A DNA stretch of 64,000 nt from Chondrilla cf. caribensis (lineage: Eukaryota; Porifera; Demospongiae; Chondrillida; Chondrillidae), in NCBI GenBank assembly GCA_964020155.1, contig OZ026562.1, positions 2,709,501 to 2,773,500 of the forward strand. The letters run 5' to 3'. The notes under the pieces are model-generated. The model did no database searches. It was not told the DNA's origin and worked only from the letters and a program-made list of their open reading frames with translations. A program made the translations under genes and the position numbers. Position 1 is the stretch's first letter. Each line of letters opens with the position of its first letter. Positions 36,527-48,175 of this stretch are shown piece after piece.

Positions 36527-39500
36527 TTAATTCCACTTCACATTTGAAACTGTAGGTCTTGCTGGTGTTGTGAAGTTATTTTTCCCCTGCACAAACAACT
36601 CATATTCGGAAGGACGAGGGGACCCTAAGGTTGTAACTGTTGTTGAAGTGTCTGCGTGGTAAGAGCTGAGGTAGTTGCCCATGTCGCTGTTGGCATCTTC
36701 ACTTGGAGTTCCAGAGACTTGAGCTTTATGTCGGTCCCCATCAACTGTGGCTCTCAGAGTGGTTGTATTCTGTGCAATGTAAGTGTGCAGTGAAGAGCAT
36801 GAACACAGCCACTAGCTACTACAACGTGTACAAAATTACATTAGTAGAGGAAACTTTGTTTTTGGGAGTTTTTACAATCATGAGGGAATATAGTTTCAAC
36901 AAGTTCTTTTGTTGATTTGCAACCCTGAGAATAGTACAGTGGGACTATTATGATCAAAAATCTATAAAATCTGACCAAATTCTGAGACACTTGTAATTGA
37001 TTCTTATTATATAATACACAACTGGAATACATTGTGTTACTTGATCCTTGGCTAAATATCACATTCTAATGATAGTGAGCCTTGGAGTGAGTATCTGGTC
37101 TCAATAAAAACTGGAAAACTGACAAAACTGGCTCTGATCACAACTGGAAGCCAAAATGCTTTCCTCCCAAAGATAACCTTTATGTCGACGTGACGTTATG
37201 AGTAGAATGTATCAATTGCTCATGCACTTTCTAGGGATGACATTTAAATGCGGTATGTTATACAAATGATATTTACTGATAATAGGCAGCCCATAAATTG
37301 TACAATTATTGACAAAGGCACGAAAGAAACTTACTTCATGTTCATCTTTGACATAGTTTGGATCCCACCAAGGCATTTGGATATTCTGATCCAACAATTC
37401 ATCGTCGTGAAGGAGTTTATTGACATCAGCTGCAATAAAAGTCCACATATGTACCATACATAATACACATATGCACATGAATGTACGAATCTCAGCATGT
37501 AAGTAATAGATATACTTACCATCTGGTAAACGAGGTTGTAGGGGTATATTGTCTTGACCAATGGGTTTCCGGCGCATACCCCAGTTATCGTTACTTTGTT
37601 CCCTTGCTCTACAGGTGTGTAGTGTGGATGGTGGGATGGAAACAACACCAAAAAATTACATGTACACAATGTTCACTATGCACAGTACATTTACACATAA
37701 TGTTTGCTATGTACAGAACATTACACATACGTATGTAATATTCACACATATGTAATGTTCACTATGTACTGTACATGTACACACATTGTTCGCTATGTAC
37801 GTATATTGTACACAATGTTCACTATGTACAGTACATGTACACACAATGTTCACTATGTAAAGTACATGTACACACAGTACTCACCGTGATTTTGGTGATC
37901 TCCTTCTTCTACAGGAACAAAATATGATTGCAATAGCCAAGAACATGATGGCTATTACTACAACCAGAGCAATGACAACTGCAATAATCAATTGAATTGA
38001 AAATGGTTCAGTTTCTGTTGGTGGACTTGTAGAAGTTGTAGTGGTATTGTGAACTCTAACTCTAAATCCAAGCTCAGCAGCTAGCTGTCAATGAAAAATT
38101 GTAAAGAATTATAACATTGTGCTAATTGTGAATAACAGTTGCCATGGGATACCTGTTCTGAATTCTGGTTAATAATCTTAGCACTGTTGTTTACACTCAG
38201 AAAACTATAGTCATATGGAATATTACTGCCAGAAACTGGACCAGGTGAATAAAAGCCATCATAAAACACACCACTGACTAGCAACCTGAAGGGGATAATA
38301 GCAAGAAAGACAGTAAACTAGACAATACCTTGGATGTGAGAAGGTCTGTGGAAAAAATCACACTAACACAATTATTAATCACCATATCTATTATTATGAT
38401 GACACTTCCTTTGTCACATACATCCAGAATATGTCAACCTGTTAGGACTTAAATGAATCAAGATGTTCACTACGTTGATTTATATGATGCTCAACACATT
38501 ACTTTCCTCGCCTAATAATTCAATGCATACAGTAAACTGATGTTAGATGTTACACATCCCTTGATCCACAGAAGTTGGATAAAATCCAAATAAGTCATGC
38601 AGTTCAAGGTGATTCTTCTATGGTATTTACAGCATGTGAGCATCTATGGTAAAAAAGGTAATGCTAACTGATAAACGTTAATCAATAACCGTTTAAAGTT
38701 CCTTTTTTTCTTAGAATCATTAACAGATGGAATTTAACGATTTTTGGATAACCATTAATGCTTTTCTGATGAGCATTGATTTATATCGGTTAAGGCTCAT
38801 TGTCAACAGAGCTTAACAAGCTATTCGAAATGATCTTTTGTACAGTATCCAGGGAACTGGTAGACCATCCAAGCCAAATGCAGAAATGATTAAGATAATT
38901 GAGGAGAAGATGAAAGAGGATGACGGAACTAATACTATGTACATGGTCAAACTCTTAAGGTTAAAGGCTACAAAATATCGAGGACGACCAGGAAGGCTTT
39001 GAGCTGGAATTTCCACGGTAAGTTCTGCCACATGTTATGAATTAACGGTTAACACTTTCCCGTAAACTAAATAGCAGATATTCATTGACGCTTATCTGCT
39101 AACTGAAAAATGCTAACCGAAATTATCGTTAACTTTTGCACCGTACCGAGTACAGTACATTGAATTGTGAACATAATATCATGGTAATAACTTGATCTTT
39201 GCACATCAAGGATTGCCAGCATATTAATTTAAGACTTACTTGTTGGAATCGAGCCGTTCGGCCACATAGTAGTGGAATCTGTAGCCTGTTACCACTGCTT
39301 CTAGCTCATCCTTCAATTTCTTTGCATCCATACCTTGTAGAAACACATTTCGACCAATCCTAGTATCTACCTCTAGTTTGAAAAGATAATCGGTAGAGAA
39401 GATCACCAGATAGAGCTCAGCTGAATCGGAGCTGAAATCAGAATCAAAAACTTTAATTGTTCCTCTAACAAAACTGTTTGTAGCTGTTGCTTGAAATGTA

Positions 39501-42500
39501 GGTCCAATGAGAATATCCATGTCTACTTCATCCGTTGTCAAGCCAAGTGCAGGCTCTACAGAAATTCGGTTCAACTGGTCTTGATCATCTTCATCGGAGA
39601 CGTCCAAGGTTAGAATTACAATTCCATCATCATTCTCTCCCCCCACAGAGGCTCTAGCAAAGGCAACGTAAGCCTCGGAATCAAGCACAGGAGGATCGTT
39701 CACATTTTCCACAGTCAATGTGAAATCCACAGTCACACTCAATTGTGGATTGCCATGATCCCTACCTGTAACAGAGAACATGAACATATTGTTCTCTTCA
39801 AAGTTTAGGGATTTATTGAGAATAATGTTGAAACCGTTGATAAAAACAGGGGCATTGCCCGCTATACTCAGTGTTACCTTAGCATTGTCTCCACTATCCT
39901 CATCAGACACTTCTACATATGCTATAGCTATACCCTTGGGATTGTTCTCCTTTACTGTTAGAATGGTAGCATTGGGCACAACCATTGGATGATTGTCGTT
40001 CAGATCCAGAACTGAAATTTCTACAAATGTAGAAGTAATCCCGGTTGAACTTTCTGCTGCCACAATTAGCTGCAATGTGGAATGTTGCTCGTAGTCTAAA
40101 GTTGTAGTTAGACAGACTTTTGCTCCAACCACCAAATCGCTGTCCTCATCTCTATCAACAACAAGATGGAATTTGTCTTTTACTTCTGAAGGAATGCTAC
40201 TGTTGATGCGAAAATGGATATTTCTTGCTCTAGATACATCCAGGATTTCTAAAAGATAAGTGTCTGTACACGTGCTACCAGACACCTCTGTATTCTCTGT
40301 GATGTCAAAGTGATGTATGCTGTGAATGAATGTTAAGCTTCGAGGAACTATCTTTATAACAACTTGAGTTGTCGTGGACACGTTAAACTGACTGTCATCT
40401 GTAGCCTTCACAGTCAAGGTGACATTCTGGTCAGCAGTGAACTTGCCAACTCTGGTCTTGTAGATAATACCTGATACTCTGTCAATGGAGAAGTCTGCGA
40501 TAGCAAAATTTCCTTCTGGAGTTCCGCTCACTCCAACAATTTCAAAATATACTCTATCCAGATCAGGATCATGTGCAGTCAAGGTAGTAATTTCACTTCC
40601 GGCACTGATGTTAGGAGCAATGGGAACAATGTATTGTTCTATATTTGTGTTTCCATTGCCGAATATCGGCGGAGTGTCTGGTAGATTACCTACAGCTATT
40701 GTTATTACGTCAGTACTGGTCTGAGGAGGGGATCCGTGATCAGACATGATGAGAGAAACAGTATAATTAGGTTGTGATTCATAGTCCAGTTCATGCTGAA
40801 GAAACAAGCGAGTTCCTCGTATTTCAAATACATCTTCATGATTCTCGAGGGATAGAGATACCATGGCATTTTGTCCGTCATCGATGTCCTTTGTGACAAT
40901 GGTGAATACCTCCTCACTAGCACAGCAGCGCTCTGTTATTCGGTAATATCGAGGTGCAATCAATACAGGTGCGTTGTCATTGACATCCAATATGTTGATG
41001 GTCAGCACCCCTGTGTCAGTGTGTTGAGTGTCATTTACGGCTATAATTAGCTGAAACACACTGTGACCCACATCTCTGTCCACGTTGCTCATTAGAACAT
41101 TACCACTGACAGGAATTATATCAAAAAATTCGTTTGGATTCAAAAGATGGAACTCGAGCACTGCATTACTGTCACTATCAGTAGCATTTACCTTGTATAC
41201 TTCACCAGTGACATTTTCGTGAACGTCTATAACCTGGGGGAGGTTGGTAATATTGGGACCATTGTCGTTTATATTAGCTATTAGCACTGTCACAGAACAG
41301 TTAACTGCAATAGTGAGGTTACTGGATGTTAATTGGCTGGTTACAGTAACTATGAAGTTGTACATATTTGGAGGTGCCTCAGCGTCCAAGGATTCAGTTG
41401 CATACAAAGTGCCGCCGTGTCTGACTTCAAATGTATCGGAATTGTCAGCAAAAGATAAAGCCTCTTCCTCTACAATAGCACCATTACCAGCAGTTACAGT
41501 TACATGGCCCAGAATATGCCCTCCCAAAGGTCTCTCCTCTATTACAAAAGTAAACAGGGGTCTGGAGCAAACTAACATATCTGGGTCCATCACAACATTG
41601 ATAACTATTGTGACCTGATTTCTTCTTATGAGACCATTTTGATCATTAGTAGCTTCCACTAGAAAGGAAAAGGTTCTAAAGGCAAGATTTTCACTAGCTC
41701 TAACATTTCCCAAATTGTCTACGGTGAAAAATGTCCTGGGTGACGATGTAACAATACTGTAGGATACACTCTTTTCAAGATCTTCATCAGTTGAGGAAAC
41801 TTGTAATAAAAACTCATTTTCCATTACTGGTCCAGAAATTGTTCTTGTGTATAATGGTTTGGTAAACATAGGATCATTGTCATTTTCATCAGTGACATAC
41901 ACTCGAACTTCAACTGTTGCATTGATTGTATCCGAAAGAACTACGCTCACTTGTAAGACGTATTTATCCTTTCTTTCTCTATCAAAAGAGTCAACCGCTA
42001 GTAGTGCACCACTGTACATATCAACTATAAATGAACCGGAATCATTGTTTGCAAGTAACAAGAACCGAAGTAAGTTCCTAAGACTAGTTGGAACATTTAG
42101 AGGTTGTATAAATCCAACATAAGAGCCTCGAGGACTATTTTCTTGAATGGTAAAGTTGAGCCATTCCTCATATGTTATTATCAATTGACTCGGTATAGCT
42201 GGAGAGACGAACAAATGTACTCGGACTTCGGTAGATTGCACAGGTGTTCCCACATCACTGGCTGTAACTGTCAACACATACCTACCCTCTGGAGGACAGT
42301 CCAGTGGTGATATTATACCGTTTGTTCTGTTAATAGTAAAGTTGCTGTCGGGGGAGAGCGAGTAAGTGACATGTCCGTTTGATCCATGGTCACCATCGCT
42401 TGCAGACACATTAAATTCAACAGAAGTGGTATCGTTGACAGTTGAGCAGTTGAAGGCGAAGGTGTAAAAAGATTGCAAAAACTGTGGAGCATTATCATTG

Positions 42501-45500
42501 ACATCTGTAATGTTAATATACACAATGGCAGTGTTGTTGTGCTGCCCTGCTGTCACCTGCACTACCAGGTTGAACACTGGAGCCGTTCCTTCCAAGTCTA
42601 GAAAACGTAAATTACTAATCCTGCCTGTTTTCCGGCCTATATGAAAGTAACTTGGAGGATTCTGACTAAGAATGGCATACACAGGACTCTCTAGTACATA
42701 CTCAGGAAGAGCACGCCCCACACTACCCACTACAGACCCCACTGTGGCATTCTCTTCAATTTCAAAGTAAAAAATGCTTCTTTCAAACGTAGCCGTATCT
42801 GTAGGGTCCTCAAAAACAGTTATGACAATGTGAGCAGTGGAATACAGTGAGTGAATCCCGCCATCTGCAGCAGTCACAGTCAGTATATAATGCCCTATAG
42901 GTGGCATTGCCACGGCAGGAGTCACCTCTCCTGAAGTATTGTGGATGCGGAAGAGAGTACTGTTATTCAAAAAGAAGTTGACAGAACCGTTGTTGCCAGC
43001 ATCTGGATCTGTAGCTCTTACAGTGAGTACAATAGTCATGAGGTCTGCACGAGAGGTTGTCCTCCCATAAAATACGCTCCTATTAAACACTGGGGGGTTA
43101 TCGTTTATATCTAGGATGTTGACGGTAATGCTGGATTGAGATACAGAGCCTGGTATTTCAGCAATGGCCAATAAACTGAGAACTGGCTGCAATTCTCGAT
43201 CAATCTGCTTCAACACGGTAACGGACCACATTTCTTTGTTGAAGTACAGATAATTTTCATATCCTGTGAGTGTTATATTTACTTGCGAATAATTCAAACT
43301 AGTAGCATTCATTGTATTAGCAAGACGAGTATATTGCACTACATTGAGAGGTAGGAGAACTGAAAATCCAATAGGCGAGTTCTCAGTGATATTGACTTCG
43401 TATTCCGACTCAGAGAACATTATCCACTCTTCAGGGACATCTTCCACAAATATTGTAATGTTTGAATAGTTTTCTGTCGTGATGTTGTAAGAATTTTGAT
43501 ACTCTTTGTTGACACATTCCACAGTTAGGGTATATTCTGACAACGAAGAACCATCTAATGACTGCACTAGTAGTAACATGTTCTCATTGATTCTGAAAAA
43601 GGAGCCACCATTGGATATTGAAATCTGAATGTCACTTGCAGATGTGTTCTGAGCAGTGCAAGTGATGTTTAAAACAGAACTGTTTACAGCTGTAGTTTCT
43701 TGGATTGTAATGTTTGTGGCAAGGTTCGGAAATTTTGGTATAGGCACACGAAATACATTGAAGACAACGTTTTGAGTATTTGAAGTATGAACGCCATCAC
43801 TAGCTACAAGTGAAATACTCAAGTTGCCAATTGGAAGGGCTGTAGCCACAGCAACACTCCCACTTGTAGCATTGAGTGAAAAATGTGAATAACTGCCATT
43901 TTGGTTCAGAATGTAAGTCAAAGTATTAATGGTGTCGTTATCATAAGCTGTAACTGTGTGGACAACAGTACCTATGGAGAGCTGCTGAGGCCGACTGAGG
44001 TACACTGAATCAGGCTCTATCACAGGTTTATAGTCGTTGATCACTGTAACAAAAAACAAAGAATTGCATTATTGTATGATTCCAGGTATTGAAGGATTAG
44101 TTTTTTCACAGTGTGCATACAGACCAGTGCCAGAGAAACTGCAGTCAAGACACAGAATGTAGCTTTTACATACGTACATACCTTGACACGTGCCATTCAT
44201 CATTTCATATCCAATTTCACAATCGCACAAGCCAGTTGATGAGTTACACACCTCATAAGCTCCATCACAAACAGACACATTGGTAGAACAATTGCCTGAA
44301 AAAAAACAATGCAGAATTAATATTACATTCATATTTTGTGCCTTCTCCACCATCACTATATTAATTCAACCCTTGGCCATCTCAGATATAATAATGAGGG
44401 AAATAATATAATAATACCACAAATTTATCGACAGCTATAGGCTTTTTAGCACTGTAGATTGGATTTTCCACACATCAGTTACCAACAGAATATTTCACAT
44501 ACTCACAGGAGTAGGTATTACTTAACAATTAAACGTTCATACATGATTTACCAATTATGATAGCAATTGCACAGTACACACAGTATGTGTGCATTACTAC
44601 ATACAGTGCATGCCAAAGTGTTCCGGTCATGCAGTGCTGAGAATACATAACGATCGGATATTAACCATTTTCTGTACTTTCTTGAGCAATTGAGAGAAAA
44701 CCAAAACAGAAACATTCTGTCATGCATGAAATTTTTGAGGAATAACATACTAACCGAGGTACAGTGGGAATGAATGAATCACGCAATGCACCACACTATT
44801 ATCCCTATTAGTAGATAGATACCTTTATACTGTTTGATCAAATTTACCAAACGTCAAAGTGACATTGACATTGCCCAGAAACATGGCTTACCATAACCAA
44901 ACGGATATTTTCAGCATTGCAAATATACAAATTCTATAGTAATTGTTCTTCGAAGATGCATGTAGAGGCCACAATCTACTTGAGGGTGTGCAGGCACATA
45001 TACTATAATATCATGTACAGTGAAACCTGTATTAAAGACCACCTCAACATAGGACTATTTTTCCTAAATTAAATAGACCTTTACTGAATCACCCAGAATC
45101 GGATTACAACTACAAGGCAGCCCTGCATGAAGAACACCTATCTGCAAAGTCCACTTAAACTTGGTTCCTTGGGTGGTCTTAATAGGCAGGTTCCACTGTA
45201 TATAGATAATGTTAATTTTCTGTTTGCAATGCAAAGATGTTAACTGTTGTTACCCACACATACTTGATAAAGGTGTTGGCGAAGGTGATATAGTATCTGT
45301 AGATGGAATAGCACTACTTGTTGTTAATGGGAGGTAAGAAGTGGAAGCAGCAGAGGTAGGTTCTGGACTGATGGAGACACTGCTGGTAGTCTCTTGGCTA
45401 GCGGAAACACTGCTGGTAATCTGTTGGCTATCAGAGACACTGCTGGTAGGTTCTAAACTAGTGGAGACACTGCTGGTAGTCTCTTGGCTATCGGAGACAC

Positions 45501-46758
45501 TGCTGATAGTCGGTTGGCTATCGGAGACACTGCTGGTAGGTTCCAAACTAGTGGAGACACTGCTGGTAGTCTCTTGGCTAGCAGAGACACTGCTGGTAGT
45601 CTGTTGGCTAGCAGAGACGCTGCTGGAAGGCTCTAAACTGGTGGTAGTCTGTGGGCTAGTGGAGACACTGTTGGTAGTCTGTTGGCTAGCAGAGACACTG
45701 CTGGTAGGCTCCAAACTAGTGGACACACTGCTGGTAGTCTGTTGGCTAGCTGAGACACTGCCGGTAGGCTCTAAACTAGTGGAGACACTGCTGGTAGTCT
45801 GTTGGCTAGCAGAGACACTGCTGGAAGGCTCTAAACTGGTGGTAGTCTGTGGGCTAGTGGAGACACTGTTGGTAGTCTGTTGGCTAGCAGAGACACTGCT
45901 GGTAGGCTCTAAACTAGTGGACACACTGCTGGTAGTCTGTTGGCTAGCTGAGACACTGCCAGTAGGCTCTAAACTAATGAAGACACTGCTGGTAGTCTCT
46001 TGGCTATCGGAGACACTGCTGGTAGTCAGTGAACTGGCAGAGACACTGCTAGTAGTCTGTTGGCTAGCAGAGACACTGCTGGTAGTCTCTAAACTAGTAG
46101 ACACACTGCTGGAAGTCTGTTGGCTAGCAGAGACACTGCTGGTAGGCTCTAAACGAGTGGAGACACTGCTGGTAGTCTGCGGGCTAGTGGAGACACTGCT
46201 GGTAGTCTGCGGGCTAGTGGAGACACTGTTGGTAGTCTGTTGGCTAGCAGAGACACTGCTGGTAGGCTCTAAACTAGTGGACACACTGCTGGAAGTCTGT
46301 TGGCTAGCAGAGACACTGCTGGTAGGCTCTAAACGAGTGGAGACACTGCTGGTAGACTCTAAACCCGCTGAGAGACCGCTGGTAGTCGGTTGGCTAGCGG
46401 CGACACTACTGAAAGAGTCCGGACTAGAAGAAACACTGCTTGAAAATAGTGTGCTAACAGAATCTGGAGACGTGAAGGTTCTGCTGACAGACACCGTGTT
46501 CGAAGGATCGGCGCTGGTGGATAGCAGATTATCCGAAGAGCTGACGGTAACCACCATGGTAGTTTGTCCTGTTACATAGTGGTGAACTGTAGAAACAAGT
46601 GAAATACTTATTATAAGACAACTATAACATACTACTATTAAGAAATCAACGATTGGTATTAGGATGTATACACCAAAACTAAAAAGTTAGGGTTACAACT
46701 CACCGCCCAGAAGACAATACAAGAAGACTAGGGCAGAGCTTCGACGGTAGAATTTCAT
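36527..46758 (-). CDS. Large transmembrane cadherin with mucin-like and EGF domains
   Basis: Exons: 46758-46704, 46586-45264, 44295-44182, 44043-39240, 38285-38153, 38084-37885, 37608-37520, 37429-37335, 36769-36527; 2351 aa, phases consistent. Order: signal peptide (residues 1-18),
Ser/Thr-rich stalk of about 35 ten-residue repeats (SVSASQQTTS / SVSTSLEPTS, to about 459), one six-Cys EGF-like domain (460-497), and about 14 extracellular cadherin repeats with Ca2+ motifs such as LDINDNPP, TDVNDNAP and LDVNDNAP (to about 1970). A membrane-proximal segment of about 150 residues follows (strand-helix-strand pattern, possibly like the membrane-adjacent domain of CDH23/PCDH15-type cadherins). Then come a transmembrane helix (about 2175-2200, IIAVVIALVVVIAIMFLAIA) followed by RRRR, and a 150-residue tail. 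No catenin-binding motif of classical cadherins is seen. It is expected to act in calcium-dependent adhesion at the cell surface. One exon encodes 1601 residues, so the cadherin array is intronless. Confidence 0.9.
37664..37880. repeat. Minisatellite of ~30 bp units, cadherin intron 6
   Basis: Imperfect tandem copies of a unit containing AATGTTCACTATGTACAG and TACATGTACACAC, ending beside the donor of exon 38084-37885. Confidence 0.85.
38645..39155. mobile_element. GTTAAC-rich DNA transposon remnant, cadherin intron 4
   Basis: Both arms are rich in GTTAAC/AACGTTAA variants like the element at 5869-6325; the right end carries CACCGTACCGAGTACAGTAC. The core holds a decayed transposase fragment. 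Confidence 0.6.
38822..39032 (+). pseudogene. Decayed Tc1/IS630-type transposase N-terminal fragment
   Basis: The frame from 38823 reads a helix-turn-helix-like segment with GTGRPSKPNAEMIKIIEEKM, followed by a KEDDGT turn, and stops at TGA 39000. In the +1 frame, 38997-39032 continues with ALSWNFHGKFCH, matching the pattern SLGWTFRGxxYC that follows this helix in Tc1/IS630-like transposases. So the open frame is broken by a frameshift. The catalytic domain is absent. No function is expected. Confidence 0.6.
45018..45198. mobile_element. Pogo-like MITE, 181 bp, cadherin intron 2
   Basis: CAGTGAAACCTGTATTAAAG at the left and inverted match CTTAATAGGCAGGTTCCACTG at the right, with TA at 45016-45017 and 45199-45200. 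Non-coding. Confidence 0.8.
45340..46440 (-). repeat. Coding minisatellite, 30-bp units (mucin stalk of the cadherin)
   Basis: About 35 tandem 30-bp units inside exon 2 of the cadherin gene encode ten-residue Ser/Thr repeats. A larger block of 198 bp (66 residues) is duplicated in tandem (starts near 45622 and 45820). The repeat keeps the opposite strand open for 412 codons by chance of composition. Confidence 0.93.
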
Positions 46759-48175
46759 ACTTGCTAAATTTGTGCGACGAGTACAGCTGAGAAAGGTCCG
46801 GATACTTTGATCTCGAGTGTCGGAGGAAAACGATCAGACCATGAACCGTACAGGGCCTGTATGTATCGCCATAGGGCGGGGATGAACAACAAACTGGTAA
46901 ACAACACGTGTGTGGCACAATCAATGAATATCATTAATAATTTTCGTTCCAGATAACGAAGATAGACGACACGATATACATAGTTACCATAGAAACGGCG
47001 CTCGAAAATGATGATGGTTTTCTCTTTGAAACAGTCATTGTCCAATATGATGATATTGTGAAATATAAACCAGTTCTATATAAGTACAGACAATAGGAAT
47101 CAATAATTTTTTTTTCATTATCATAAACATGGCACCACACAAACCTAGCTATCTGTATTGATACTCATGGAGGCATATGGAGTGAATACTCGTTAATCCG
47201 CCACAATTCATTTTTGAAGAATGTGGTGGACTTACAAGTTTGGTGGATTAACTGGACATACATTGGTACTTGTACATTATATTGGTACTGGGAAATTGTG
47301 GTAGACTAAAAGGTTTGGTAGATAAAACTGTGGCGGGTTAACAAGGGTTCACTGTACCATTACATCTATATAATATGGTTCACATTTTACTGACATAATG
47401 TCATCTTAAATCCTAACTAGTAGAGGGTGAAGTGGTTTGAATAGTGAGTTGAATGATACATTAACAAGTGAGTGAGTTAGTATTTGTGCGTTGATGTAAT
47501 TCAAGCTAGCTATCATTAGTACAATACATACACGTCAGACATGTACAGTTGCACTATTGCAGATAACTTTTGCAGATTTCAGAGGTAAATCAGATGTGAT
47601 GTTGATTTATAATTTATGCAGCAATGCATCTTAATTGTTAGAATTGCATGAATAAGTGATAATATTATAACATAGCACAACAATGTCTACACTTTAGATG
47701 CATGCACATTTAATGTTTTCTTTTCTTTTCAGGGTGCCTCTGAAGTAGCCTATGGTTATATCAGTTCCCCAGGTGAAATAAGCTTACCTGATACCTGAAT
47801 GTAAGCCCATACAATAATATACAATAGGGATGGATAGATACAATCACTAACTTCACATAAGTCTATATAGAATTAATAGAGAATTCATAATCAATCTCTA
47901 TTGCTATATAGCTGGATTCACTTGCAATACCAATATCTACGTAACTTGGCATACTGTGGAAAAGATACGTACCATAATTATTATTATGTGGAATAATTTA
48001 ATCGTAACATATCTACAAACAGAATTATGGTACAAGTGCACACACCAGTAGTTACTTAACTATATTACACAAGCACATACAGTACAAGCATACATACACG
48101 TACACACCAGACATAATGGATATAAAGGAATGATTAGGAAAATAAATCATGAATTAATCATCCAGCACCAAAAGT
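46759..48175. other. Intergenic: cadherin 5' side to p85-like gene 3' side
   Basis: Contains a MITE at 47178-47354 (see separate entry). Otherwise AT-rich without a supported gene. A polypyrimidine tract plus CAG at about 47722-47737 resembles a splice acceptor but leads to no exon that can be connected. Confidence 0.55.
47178..47354. mobile_element. Short TIR element, same family as 12265-12418
   Basis: Left GAGTGAATACTCGTTAATCC, right GTTAACAAGGGTTCACTG followed by TA. The interior (GGATTAACTGGA, ATTGGTACTGGG, AAGGTTTGGTAGATAAA) matches the copy in the kinase gene. Confidence 0.7.

Noticed and set aside
37664..37880. CRISPR-like array in the cadherin intron
   Set aside because: Contiguous degenerate units of about 30 bp without spacers.
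45341..46579. 412-codon open frame on the plus strand, Leu/Val/Glu-rich repeats
   Set aside because: It is the complement of the coding minisatellite in cadherin exon 2. A 30-bp unit without stops on one strand repeats the same open frame on the other; the minus strand splices properly into a signal peptide and EGF exon.
47722..47790. Possible plus-strand exon after a strong polypyrimidine-CAG
   Set aside because: The short open stretch (GASEVAYGYISS) has no recognisable family, and no partner exon or donor chain was found.
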